A stretch of DNA of 5,615 nucleotides from Candidatus Atribacteria bacterium (GCA_029982105.1 JARRCQ010000123.1:1-5615), one strand, 5' to 3'. Shown: positions 1-5,615, counted from the stretch's first letter. Notes: generated by a model from the letters alone, not told the origin. Program-made: numbers and translations.

Positions 1-84
1 AAATATAGCCAGAGAGATTATAGAACAGAGAATAATGGGATACATAACGTATCCACCTTTAGCTATTAAGGAAAAAATTTGCAT
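1..84 (-). CDS. MotA/TolQ/ExbB-type proton channel, N-terminal 28 codons (runs off window)
   Basis: This is the start of a gene whose remainder lies beyond base 1. The 28 visible codons begin MQIFSLIAKGGYVMYPIILC and continue as a hydrophobic helix. A short amphipathic start, a GG-x-x-MYP turn and then a first membrane helix rich in Ile, Leu and Ser is the usual N-terminus of the ExbB/TolQ/MotA proton-channel family. These inner-membrane proteins use proton flow to energise TonB, Tol-Pal or flagellar partners. The ATG at 84-82 is well supported by an AAGGAGG site 10 nt upstream. The gene follows pstB by 74 nt on the same strand, where phoU is often found, but nothing here resembles PhoU. ExbB cannot be told from TolQ or MotA with so little sequence; an ExbB/TolQ type is more likely because MotA usually starts differently. 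The family call rests on pattern recognition of a short segment. Confidence 0.72.
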   Translation of the reverse strand, partial: MQIFSLIAKGGYVMYPIILCSIISLAIF

Positions 85-94
85 AATTAGAGAA

Positions 95-101
95 CCTCCT
101 T
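95..101 (-). promoter_or_regulatory. Strong Shine-Dalgarno site (AAGGAGG) for the ExbB/TolQ-type gene
   Basis: The minus strand reads AAGGAGG, a near-perfect match to the anti-Shine-Dalgarno sequence, 10 nt before the ATG at 84. It fixes the start of the edge gene, which is otherwise too short to call by length. The 74-nt gap to pstB holds no convincing terminator or promoter, so read-through from pstB is possible. Confidence 0.75.
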
Positions 102-158
102 AACCCAAGAAACCATACCTCTATGTTATTCTACTTTACCTCTTTCAGTTCCTCCCCA

Positions 159-917
159 TCAACCAAATCTTCCGGTAAGGTAATCTTCGGTTTCTTTCTT
201 CTGAGGTTTGGTAAAAATTTGATTAGTAGGACCAAACTCTATAAGTCTTCCCAACAGGAGAAAAGCGGTGTAGTCGGAAGAACGAGCTGCTTCTTGCATA
301 TTATGAGTTACCAAAACAATGGTATATTTTTCAATTAAACTTCGAATTAATTCCTCTACTCGAGCGGTAGCAATAGGGTCAAGCGCCGAAGCTGGTTCAT
401 CCATAAGTAGGATTTCTGGCTCTACAGCTATAGCTCGAGCAATACAAAGCCGCTGTTGTTGACCTCCAGAAAGGTCAAAAGCTGAAGAGTACAGTCTATC
501 TTTTACCTCATCCCACAAAGCTGCCGCCTGCAGGCTTTTTATCACTTGTTCCTCGATGGCTTTTTTATTCCTCCATCCTTGAATCCGTAAGCCATAAGCC
601 ACATTTTCAAAAATACTCTTAGGAAATGGATTAGGCATTTGAAAAACCATACCGATACGTCTTCTCACTATTACCGGATCTACGCCTTCGGCATAGACAT
701 TCTTTCCATCAAAAATAATTTCTCCTTCTACTTTCATACCCTCAAAAAAATCATTCATCCTGTTAATACTCCGCAACAAAGTAGATTTACCACAACCTGA
801 AGGACCAATAATCGCTGTAACTTTGTTCGCCGGAATGTTCAAACTGATTTGATGAAGCACTTGTTTTTCTCCAAAAAACACGTTTAAATCTTTGATTTGC
901 AGTTTAATTTCTTCCAT
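159..917 (-). CDS. pstB: Phosphate ABC transporter ATP-binding protein PstB
   Basis: PstB is the cytoplasmic ATPase that powers high-affinity phosphate import through the PstC/PstA channel. The 252-residue protein is of normal family length and carries every ABC motif. These are Walker [10 protein letters not shown] (residues 38-46), the Q-loop Gln93 in [12 protein letters not shown], the signature LSGGQQQR (149-156), Walker B ILLMDEP (169-175) with catalytic Glu174, the D-loop SALD (177-180) and the switch His205 in VTHN. The Q-loop context [18 protein letters not shown] and the RMND segment after Walker A are PstB-specific and separate it from other ABC ATPases. The ATG lies 3 nt after the pstA stop with only a weak purine-rich site (AGAAAGTGG), so translation is probably coupled to pstA. 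It ends at TGA with the typical YLTGRFG tail, so it is intact. No phoU follows it. Confidence 0.97.
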   Translation of the reverse strand: MEEIKLQIKDLNVFFGEKQVLHQISLNIPANKVTAIIGPSGCGKSTLLRSINRMNDFFEGMKVEGEIIFDGKNVYAEGVDPVIVRRRIGMVFQMPNPFPKSIFENVAYGLRIQGWRNKKAIEEQVIKSLQAAALWDEVKDRLYSSAFDLSGGQQQRLCIARAIAVEPEILLMDEPASALDPIATARVEELIRSLIEKYTIVLVTHNMQEAARSSDYTAFLLLGRLIEFGPTNQIFTKPQKKETEDYLTGRFG

Positions 918-920
918 TTT

Positions 921-1796
921 TCACCACTTTCTAGTCCGCCTGGATTTTCCTCGTAGATAAATGGCGATAAAATCAACAGCTATGACCAGTAAAATCAAAA
1001 CTACTGCTGTTCCATAAGCAAGGGGCACCTGTTTATCCGGTCTTGTTCCCTCAGTCATCAAACCATAAATATGATAAGGAAGAGCCATAACCGGATCAAA
1101 AATAGATTGAGGCAGTCTTCGAGCATAAAATACAGCAGCAGTAAACATAATAGGAGCTGTTTCTCCTGCTGCCCTACCTACAGAGAGGATTAATCCGGTA
1201 AGAATTCCCGGCAAAGAGCTGGGTAAAACTACTCGCCAGATAGTAGTCCATCTATTGGCTCCCAGAGCCAGTGATGCTTCTCTAAAAGAAAGAGGGACTG
1301 CCTTTAGGGCTTCTTCAACTGAGGTTATAACCACTGGAAGAGACATAATACCCAGAGTTAAAGAACCAGATAAAACAGAAACACCAAAACCCAGAATTTT
1401 GACAAAAACCGCCAGACCAAATAGACCAAAAACCACTGACGGAACTCCCGCCAGGCAATGAATAGCAGTACGAATGGCTTTTACTGCCGGACTATCTGAA
1501 GAAGCATATTCGGTTAAATAAATAGCAGAAAAAACGCCTAAGGGAAGAGATACCACAATACTACCTAATACCAAATAAAAAGTCCCCACAATCGCGGGAA
1601 AAATACCACCTTCGGTCATACCTCGGCGAGGGATAGCAGTCAAAAACTCCCAATTAATTACCTTTATTCCCCGAGCTAAAATGAAATATAAAATTAATCC
1701 TAAGACTGCAGCAATTAAAATCATAGATAGCCAAAATATAGCAAACCAAATATTCTGAACCAAATATCTTCTTTTTAAACCTTCCTCTTTTATCAT
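921..1796 (-). CDS. pstA: Phosphate ABC transporter permease PstA
   Basis: PstA is one of the two inner-membrane permeases of the Pst phosphate importer. The protein has 291 residues and about six hydrophobic segments, near residues 15-40, 66-92, 113-135, 145-160, 197-220 and 258-282. It carries the family motif GVPSVVFGLFG (117-127) and a cytoplasmic EAA loop, REASLALGANRW (172-183), where PstB docks. The segment GRAAGETAPIMFTA (207-220) and the PYHIYGL stretch (240-246) before the last helix identify PstA rather than PstC. Its ATG overlaps the pstC stop as ATGA, so the two are translationally coupled; a purine-rich GAAGAG precedes the start. The C-terminus is basic (RGKSRRTRKW), as expected for a cytoplasmic end. 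The gene looks intact and belongs to the same transcript as pstC and pstB. Confidence 0.96.
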   Translation of the reverse strand: MIKEEGLKRRYLVQNIWFAIFWLSMILIAAVLGLILYFILARGIKVINWEFLTAIPRRGMTEGGIFPAIVGTFYLVLGSIVVSLPLGVFSAIYLTEYASSDSPAVKAIRTAIHCLAGVPSVVFGLFGLAVFVKILGFGVSVLSGSLTLGIMSLPVVITSVEEALKAVPLSFREASLALGANRWTTIWRVVLPSSLPGILTGLILSVGRAAGETAPIMFTAAVFYARRLPQSIFDPVMALPYHIYGLMTEGTRPDKQVPLAYGTAVVLILLVIAVDFIAIYLRGKSRRTRKW

Positions 1797-2635
1797 CTAA
1801 CTCTTCTTCTTCCTCCCGGAATTAAATTTTCTACTAAAATATTGAGGACAAGAGTAAAAAGAAAAAGGACGATAGCCAAACTAAAAAGAGAATGATAATG
1901 AGGACTACCCACTGAAGCTTCACCCATTTCCACAGCAATAGTGGCAGTTAAAGTACGTACCGGTTGAAAAAAGCTCTTAGGTATCACCGGGGCTCCTCCT
2001 GCTACCATTAATACTGCCATAGTCTCTCCTATAATTCTCCCCGCCCCTAAAACGATTGCTGCTCCAATTCCCGAAGAAGCAGCAGGTAAAATCGCTCGGC
2101 GTAAAGTTTCCCAGTGAGTGGCTCCCAAGGCAAAAGATGCTTCTTTGTAGCTGCGAGGAACTGAGGTAAGGGTATCTTCTATCACGCTGACTATAGAAGG
2201 CACAGCCATTATACCCAAAATTAAAGCAGCAGTAAAAGCAGTAAGACCAGTAGAAAGAGAAAGAAGATCGCGAACAAAAGGAGCGATAACTACTACTCCA
2301 AAAAACCCATAGACCACTGAGGGAATATCAGCCAACAATTCAATAATAGGCTTCATAACTTCTCTTCCTCGAGGAGGACAAAGTTCAGCTAAAAAGATAC
2401 CAGCAAAGAGGCCTAAAGGAACAGCAAAAAGTAATCCTCCACCGGTAACCAATAAAGACCCTAAAATAAGAGGCAATGCCCCAAACTGGGGAGGAGAAGA
2501 AGTAGGATACCATCTCTTACCAAATAAAAATTGAGAAAGGGAGACATGAGCAAAAACCGGTAATCCTTCCACAAAGAGAATAACCACTATACCAATGAGG
2601 AAAAAAAGAGAAGAAAAAGCCACCAAAAAAAGCAC
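1793..2635 (-). CDS. pstC: Phosphate ABC transporter permease PstC
   Basis: PstC is the partner permease of PstA. Read from the GTG at 2635 it has 280 residues and about six membrane segments. Motifs (this numbering) are LLADIPSVVYGFFG (100-113), the EAA loop YKEASFALGATHWETLRRA (163-181) that contacts PstB, and GRIIGETMAVLMVAGG (199-214). The long segment between helices 1 and 2 (FVEGLPVF, then FLFGKRWYPT) is typical of PstC. The start is uncertain. The GTG has AAGGAG 8 nt upstream, but the frame stays open and a CTG at 2668 has a better AAGGAGG, also 8 nt upstream. The CTG start would add 11 residues (LKRKKREGAEI, read with Met), giving the basic cytoplasmic lead that PstC proteins normally have before helix 1. 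It is first in a pstCAB unit, overlaps pstA by 4 bases, and has no pstS upstream. Confidence 0.95.
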   Translation of the reverse strand: MLFLVAFSSLFFLIGIVVILFVEGLPVFAHVSLSQFLFGKRWYPTSSPPQFGALPLILGSLLVTGGGLLFAVPLGLFAGIFLAELCPPRGREVMKPIIELLADIPSVVYGFFGVVVIAPFVRDLLSLSTGLTAFTAALILGIMAVPSIVSVIEDTLTSVPRSYKEASFALGATHWETLRRAILPAASSGIGAAIVLGAGRIIGETMAVLMVAGGAPVIPKSFFQPVRTLTATIAVEMGEASVGSPHYHSLFSLAIVLFLFTLVLNILVENLIPGGRRRVR

Positions 2636-2643
2636 TATTTCTG

Positions 2644-2649
2644 CTCCTT
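2644..2649 (-). promoter_or_regulatory. Shine-Dalgarno site (AAGGAG) for the GTG start of pstC
   Basis: The minus strand reads AAGGAG, 8 nt before the GTG at 2635-2633. It supports the shorter PstC. It would lie inside the coding sequence (KREGAE codons) if the upstream CTG is used, so it may be chance purine-rich sequence. Confidence 0.45.
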
Positions 2650-2676
2650 CTCGCTTTTTTCTTTTCAGAGCTACTA

Positions 2677-2683
2677 CCTCCTT
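2677..2683 (-). promoter_or_regulatory. Strong Shine-Dalgarno site (AAGGAGG), 8 nt before an in-frame CTG of pstC
   Basis: The minus strand reads AAGGAGG followed by T. No ATG, GTG or TTG in the pstC frame sits at a usable distance, but CTG at 2668-2666 is in frame and exactly 8 nt away. This is the stronger of the two ribosome sites in front of pstC. It suggests translation from CTG and a 291-residue PstC with a basic N-terminus. Confidence 0.6.
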
Positions 2684-2713
2684 ACATAGGAAGTAAATTT
2701 TTCACTATTGGTA

Positions 2714-2742
2714 ATTAAAGCAGTTTTCTCCTGCAAAATCAA
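2714..2742 (-). promoter_or_regulatory. Predicted sigma70-type promoter of pstCAB
   Basis: On the minus strand a -35 element TTGATT (2742-2737) is followed by a 17-nt spacer and a -10 element TTTAAT (2719-2714; 5 of 6 matches to TATAAT). The bases just before the -10 are TGC, giving an extended -10. Transcription would start near 2707, leaving a leader of about 40 nt before pstC that includes the AAGGAGG site. The promoter begins just after the rsmI stop, so pstCAB can be expressed apart from the degP-rsmI transcript. I see no clear Pho box, but phosphate control is expected for this operon. Confidence 0.55.
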
Positions 2743-2743
2743 C

Positions 2744-3592
2744 TCAACTTTTCTTTCCCCAAACTTCTTTCAATTTATTTTTACTAACCGAAAACGCGCT
2801 ACTTGCTATTTCCCATACTTGCTGGGGAGAAAGTCCTTGTTCGAATAAAGATTCCATTAACTTTTTTGCCCCAGGAGGTACTTCCTCTTCTTCTTTTTTT
2901 CCTCCTTCTATAACTAATATGACTTCTCCCTTTATCTCCTCTCGCTGAGATAAAATATTTAAAACATCTCCCAATTTTCCTCTAATTATCTCCTCGTAAA
3001 CTTTAGTTAACTCTCGCAAAAAAACAATTTTTCTCTCTCCCCCTACCATTTCCTTGATTTCTTCTAAAGAAGATACGATTCGATGAGGAGATTCATAAAT
3101 TACTAAAGCTGGAGGAAGATAAAGGAACTGCTCTAAAATTTTTTCCCTTTCTTTTTTCTTTCGGGGTAAAAATCCCAAAAAAACAAAACCGGAAAAAGCA
3201 AAACCGGAGTAGACTACTGCTGTTATCAAAGCAGAAGGTCCAGGAAGAACTTCAAAGTTTAAACCTTCTTTTTCCAGAATGCTAACTAATTCCATTCCCG
3301 GATCCTGGATTCCTGGCATTCCAGCATCAGAAACTAAAGCTAGGTTCTTACCCTCTTTAAGTAAGTTCACTATTCGAAAACTAACTTGTTTTAAATTGTA
3401 GGAATGATAGCTAAGCAAAGGTTTTTGAATACGGTAATGATTGAGAATCTTTAAGGTAACCCGGGTGTCTTCACAAGCAATAAAATCAACTTCCCTAAAT
3501 ACCTGAAGAGTGCGCAAGGTAATATCCTGCAAATTACCTAAAGGAGTGGGGCAAAAGTATAATTTGCCCCACTCCTTTTTTCCTAGCTTCAT
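2744..3592 (-). CDS. rsmI: 16S rRNA (cytidine-2'-O-)-methyltransferase RsmI
   Basis: RsmI uses S-adenosylmethionine to methylate the 2'-OH of C1402 in the decoding centre of 16S rRNA. It has the tetrapyrrole-methylase fold. From the ATG at 3592 it has 282 residues. Family motifs in order are LYFCPTPLGNLQDITLRTL (11-29), ACEDTR (39-44), LVSDAGMPGIQDPG (86-99) for cofactor binding, LPGPSA (116-121), GFLPRKKKER (140-149), YESPHR (166-171) and RELTKVYEE (193-201). A glutamate-rich linker (234-237) leads to a small C-terminal helix-turn-helix-like domain (about 240-278). An in-frame TTG at 3598 would add two residues, but the weak TTAGAG site lies 7 nt before the ATG and only 1 nt from the TTG, so ATG is preferred. 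The start is 9 nt after the degP stop, implying co-transcription and probable coupling. A perfect inverted repeat lies within codons 5-18. Confidence 0.96.
   Translation of the reverse strand: MKLGKKEWGKLYFCPTPLGNLQDITLRTLQVFREVDFIACEDTRVTLKILNHYRIQKPLLSYHSYNLKQVSFRIVNLLKEGKNLALVSDAGMPGIQDPGMELVSILEKEGLNFEVLPGPSALITAVVYSGFAFSGFVFLGFLPRKKKEREKILEQFLYLPPALVIYESPHRIVSSLEEIKEMVGGERKIVFLRELTKVYEEIIRGKLGDVLNILSQREEIKGEVILVIEGGKKEEEEVPPGAKKLMESLFEQGLSPQQVWEIASSAFSVSKNKLKEVWGKKS
3540..3578. repeat. Perfect 16-bp inverted repeat (hairpin) in the 5' coding region of rsmI
   Basis: The arms AAAGGAGTGGGGCAAA (3540-3555) and its exact complement (3563-3578) enclose a 7-base loop. The stem has 9 G-C pairs. 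On the plus strand it is followed by a run of six T (3576-3581), which has the shape of an intrinsic terminator for antisense transcription. On the minus strand only TTT follows, so it is a poor terminator there, but it would form a strong mRNA hairpin beginning about 12 nt after the rsmI ATG. Confidence 0.8.
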
Positions 3593-3601
3593 AAACAAAC
3601 T

Positions 3602-5008
3602 CTAAGACTCTGGTTCTTCAGCCTTTAAAGGAACAAAATAAGTCTGTCCTCCTCTGCTGATAAGCAAAAGGACAGTCTCTCCTGGTTCTATTTTATTGAT
3701 AGCAGCTCTCCAATCATTCAAGTCTTTAATTTCTTCCCGGTTAACTTCCAAAATCACATCTCCAGGCCGCAGACCAGCATCATCAGCAGGACCACCAGCT
3801 TTTATTCCCACTACAACTACTCCACTTTTCTCTCGCAGAGCATATTTTTCGGCGAGATCAGAAGTAATCTCCTCCACTTCCAGTCCCAAGTCTATTTTCT
3901 CAGGAACTGGTGTGGAAATAGTTTCTTCCAATTCAGCCAGAGTTACTCTTAAAGTGATGGTTTTTCCATCCCTCCAGATTTCAACGTTCACCACATCTCC
4001 CGGGCGATGAGAGCGAATAGTTTGCTGTAGAGTATTTATGTCAGGAATTTCTACTTCGTCTACCCTTAAAATCACGTCTCCTCTCTTGATACCAGCTTTT
4101 TCCGCCGGGCTATCAGGAGAAATATCTGCTACTAATGCTCCTTTTGCTTCTTTCAGACCAAATTTATCAGCCACTTCAGGAGTGAGATTCTGAATTACCA
4201 CTCCTAACCAGGCTCTCACTACTTTCCCTTCGGTAATGAGTTGATCCAAGATAGATTTAACCATATTGATAGGGATAGCAAATCCAATGCCCTGAGCATA
4301 AGGAAGAATAGCAGTATTGATTCCAATAGCTTCCCCTTTTAAGTTAAGAAGAGGACCTCCGCTGTTTCCCGGGTTGATAGCTGCATCGGTCTGCAAGAAA
4401 TTTTCGTATTCCTGACCTGAATCTCCAGCACTGATAGGTCTCCCTTTAGCACTCAAAACTCCTACAGTAACAGTGTGAGAAAGTCCATAAGGATTGCCAA
4501 TGGCAATCAACCATTCTCCCACCCGGGCAGCGTCAGAATCACCTAAGGGAATGGTAGGAAGGTCTTGAGCATCGATTTTTACCACTGCTATGTCGGTGAT
4601 AGAGTCAGAGCCAATAACTTTACCCTCAAACTCTCTACCATCTAAAAAAGTAACTTTTATTTCGTCTGCTCCGCTTACCACGTGCGCATTAGTTAAAATA
4701 TAACCATCGGAACGGAAGACAAACCCAGTACCTAACCCTTTAACTGGAACCTGTCTTTCCTGGGGTATCATCCCTTCAAAAAATCGCCGGAAAAAGGGGT
4801 CATTTAAGAAAGGAGTAAAAGGAGAGGTATAGGTAGCTATTTTGAGAGTATCTATATTAACCACTGCCGGACTAACTTTTTCTACAATATCAGCTACGAT
4901 GTCGGTATCTGCAGGTATTGGGCTAACTGCTCCAGCCACCCCACCCACCAAAGAAACTAATAAAACTATCATACACAAACTCAAGAATTTAGCTTTTTTA
5001 AACCACAC
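3602..5008 (-). CDS. degP: DegP/HtrA-family periplasmic serine protease with two PDZ domains (MucD-like)
   Basis: This is an envelope quality-control protease and chaperone that degrades misfolded periplasmic proteins. The 468-residue protein starts with a signal peptide: basic WFKKAK, a hydrophobic core to about residue 22, and a likely cleavage after AGA (Ala27). The trypsin-like domain (about 35-255) has the full triad: His109 in TNAHVV, Asp139 in SDSITDIAVVK and Ser216 in NPGNSGGPL. The NDPFFRRFFEG segment (69-79) is the short LA-loop region typical of DegP/DegQ/MucD. PDZ1 covers about 265-360 (RAWLGVVIQ onward, RGDVILRV at 309-316) and PDZ2 about 372-463 (RPGDVILEV at 414-422). The length matches DegP/DegQ; two PDZ domains argue against DegS. 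The GTG start has AAGGAGG 9 nt upstream, and there are only 2 nt after the MucB-like stop. The mucB-mucD neighbourhood suggests envelope-stress control. Confidence 0.96.
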   Translation of the reverse strand: MWFKKAKFLSLCMIVLLVSLVGGVAGAVSPIPADTDIVADIVEKVSPAVVNIDTLKIATYTSPFTPFLNDPFFRRFFEGMIPQERQVPVKGLGTGFVFRSDGYILTNAHVVSGADEIKVTFLDGREFEGKVIGSDSITDIAVVKIDAQDLPTIPLGDSDAARVGEWLIAIGNPYGLSHTVTVGVLSAKGRPISAGDSGQEYENFLQTDAAINPGNSGGPLLNLKGEAIGINTAILPYAQGIGFAIPINMVKSILDQLITEGKVVRAWLGVVIQNLTPEVADKFGLKEAKGALVADISPDSPAEKAGIKRGDVILRVDEVEIPDINTLQQTIRSHRPGDVVNVEIWRDGKTITLRVTLAELEETISTPVPEKIDLGLEVEEITSDLAEKYALREKSGVVVVGIKAGGPADDAGLRPGDVILEVNREEIKDLNDWRAAINKIEPGETVLLLISRGGQTYFVPLKAEEPES

Positions 5009-5010
5009 GG

Positions 5011-5565
5011 TTAATTACCTCCTTCCCAGGTAATAGAATTAAAAATTTGAGTAATCATCGTTAAATCTAAATTTCCCATCAGAGCTAAATAAAATCCTCC
5101 TTTTTCTCCCATCACCGTGACTATATCGTCCTCCTTTCGCAAAGAGAATTTACTATTTTCTTTCTCTCCAGATAACCTGAGAGGATAGACGCTCTGCCAT
5201 AAAGAAAAATACTGTAAACCATCAGTATAAACTAATTGATACCAATCTCGATCCTGGTTTTTCACTAAATAAACTTGTTTTAGCTGAAAGCCAGGAGGTA
5301 GTAAAGAAGGCTGAAACAACTTTTTTCCACTAACAGTAAGAGAAGGTAAAGCAACATCAGAAGGTTTTTTCATAGCCTCCACATATTTCACTAACTGAGT
5401 ATAGTCGGGAGAGTAATCACGATATACAAAACTTCCCTCTTCTTTCAACTTTCCCTCAGGGGTGTAAAAAGCCTGGGAGCTTAACAATCCTTTCTCATCC
5501 ACAGAAAAGGAACGTATAACATTTCCAGTATAGCGAGAAAGCACTCGTCCTGTGTTATCTTGCAA
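5011..5565 (-). CDS. MucB/RseB-like envelope-stress regulator, C-terminal part; 5' end doubtful
   Basis: MucB/RseB proteins are periplasmic and LolA-like; they bind the anti-sigma factor of an ECF sigma-E and restrain its cleavage. The 184 residues from the TTG at 5565 fit the later part of such a protein. SVDEKGLLSSQAFYTPEGKL (21-40) matches the family's strand pattern 'D-x-x-tGLLL-x-x-x-x-x-x-x-GKL'. The C-terminal domain shows LPPGFQL (89-95) and LVYTDGLQYFSLW (111-123), close to the usual LPxGF and YSDGLxxxSVF. MucB/RseB proteins are normally over 300 residues, so the N-terminal part is missing. The TTG has no ribosome site. The frame continues upstream as NYLLD to a TAA at 5583-5581, beyond which family-like residues resume, so the gene is probably interrupted rather than short. 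It ends 2 nt before degP, matching the mucB-mucD linkage of Pseudomonas. The family call is from motif memory, with moderate certainty. Confidence 0.62.
   Translation of the reverse strand: MQDNTGRVLSRYTGNVIRSFSVDEKGLLSSQAFYTPEGKLKEEGSFVYRDYSPDYTQLVKYVEAMKKPSDVALPSLTVSGKKLFQPSLLPPGFQLKQVYLVKNQDRDWYQLVYTDGLQYFSLWQSVYPLRLSGEKENSKFSLRKEDDIVTVMGEKGGFYLALMGNLDLTMITQIFNSITWEGGN
5018..5024 (-). promoter_or_regulatory. Shine-Dalgarno site (AAGGAGG) fixing the GTG start of degP
   Basis: The minus strand reads AAGGAGG inside the last codons of the upstream MucB-like gene, 9 nt before the GTG at 5008-5006. It justifies a GTG start, as the next in-frame ATG (residue 13) would remove the basic part of the signal peptide. 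Confidence 0.75.
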
Positions 5566-5580
5566 ATCTAATAAATAATT

Positions 5581-5615
5581 TTACAAGAGGAGCTCCAGAT
5601 TTTCTTTTTCAGGAG
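5581..5615 (-). pseudogene. Upstream remnant of the MucB-like frame ending in an in-frame TAA
   Basis: In the same frame as the MucB-like gene, the last bases of the window encode PEKENLELLL, then TAA (5583-5581), then NYLLDLQDNTGRVLSR. MucB/RseB proteins have an 'LL-x-NY' motif at this place, followed by a short loop and a 'GR' strand. The TAA thus occupies the residue between LLL and NY, normally a polar residue such as Lys or Gln. One base change from CAA or AAA would explain it. The other two frames here do not look family-like. The segment is short and at the edge, so a true gene end followed by a short gene, or an assembly error, remains possible. Confidence 0.45.

Noticed and set aside
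87..116. A 9-residue minus-strand ORF (MVSWVKEVL) that overlaps the Shine-Dalgarno site of the ExbB/TolQ-type gene and ends 2 nt before its ATG, like a leader peptide.
   Set aside because: It has no ribosome site at a usable distance, no regulatory codon run, and is short enough to arise by chance.
104..126. Imperfect inverted repeat between pstB and the ExbB/TolQ-type gene (AACATA, gagg, TATGGTT on the minus strand) as a terminator.
   Set aside because: The stem is about 6 pairs with a bulge, mostly A-T, and no proper T-run follows.
123..338. Plus-strand reading frame opposite the 3' end of pstB.
   Set aside because: It is a shadow of pstB: no family-like sequence, Ser/Phe-rich composition and no ribosome site.
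1255..1461. Plus-strand reading frame opposite pstA.
   Set aside because: It is antisense to a well-conserved permease region and has Thr/Pro/Arg-rich shadow composition.
2681..2686. ATGTAA start-stop element on the minus strand overlapping the first Shine-Dalgarno site of pstC.
   Set aside because: No ribosome site precedes it; a six-base match is expected by chance.
2720..2734. GCAG...CTGC inverted repeat after rsmI as a terminator.
   Set aside because: It has only 4 pairs with a 7-base loop and lies within the spacer of the better-supported promoter.
3696..4010. Plus-strand 104-codon reading frame opposite the PDZ region of degP.
   Set aside because: It is low-complexity Ser/Thr-rich shadow sequence with no recognisable motif; degP on the other strand is fully conserved.
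4842..5033. Plus-strand reading frame opposite the degP signal peptide and its start.
   Set aside because: Thr/Ile-rich shadow with no ribosome site, and it spans a supported gene junction on the minus strand.
1..5615. Possible alternative genetic code, prompted by the in-frame TAA in the MucB-like gene.
   Set aside because: TGA, TAG and TAA all end intact, family-length genes here and Trp is TGG, so the standard bacterial code fits.

Overview
The window comes from a moderately AT-rich bacterial chromosome, and all recognisable genes are read from the minus strand. An RseB/MucB-like envelope protein, a two-PDZ DegP-type periplasmic protease and an ExbB/TolQ-type inner-membrane channel point to a diderm (Gram-negative-type) bacterium. 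Start codons are mixed (ATG, GTG, perhaps CTG) and stops include TGA, TAG and TAA with TGG for Trp, so the code looks standard (table 11). I cannot name the lineage from this sequence; an uncultured or deep-branching diderm is possible but is a guess.

In the direction of transcription (right to left), the first block is envelope stress and translation. It holds the 3' part of a MucB/RseB-like gene (to 5011), then a DegP/HtrA protease (5008-3602), then rsmI, the 16S rRNA ribose methyltransferase (3592-2744). The gaps are 2 and 9 nt, so this is one transcription unit. The MucB-like reading frame holds an in-frame TAA at 5583-5581, with MucB-like sequence on both sides of it. The gene therefore looks interrupted close to the window edge. 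A perfect 16-bp inverted repeat lies inside the first codons of rsmI.

After rsmI, a good sigma70-type promoter candidate (TTGATT, 17 nt, TTTAAT with an extended -10) starts the second block: pstC, pstA and pstB, the two permeases and the ATPase of the high-affinity phosphate ABC transporter. pstC and pstA overlap by 4 bases and pstA and pstB are 3 nt apart. Neither the phosphate-binding protein PstS nor the regulator PhoU is encoded here. The N-terminus of pstC is ambiguous, with two starts that each have a Shine-Dalgarno site at 8 nt.

At the left edge, a strong ribosome binding site precedes the first 28 codons of a MotA/TolQ/ExbB-type proton channel gene, which continues out of the window. 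There is no gene-free stretch over 300 bases; the plus strand carries only shadow frames. I saw no mobile element, tRNA, rRNA, CRISPR array or defence system. The content is mostly ordinary housekeeping, and the items worth a second look are the interrupted mucB, the rsmI hairpin, the pstC start and the pst cluster without pstS or phoU.
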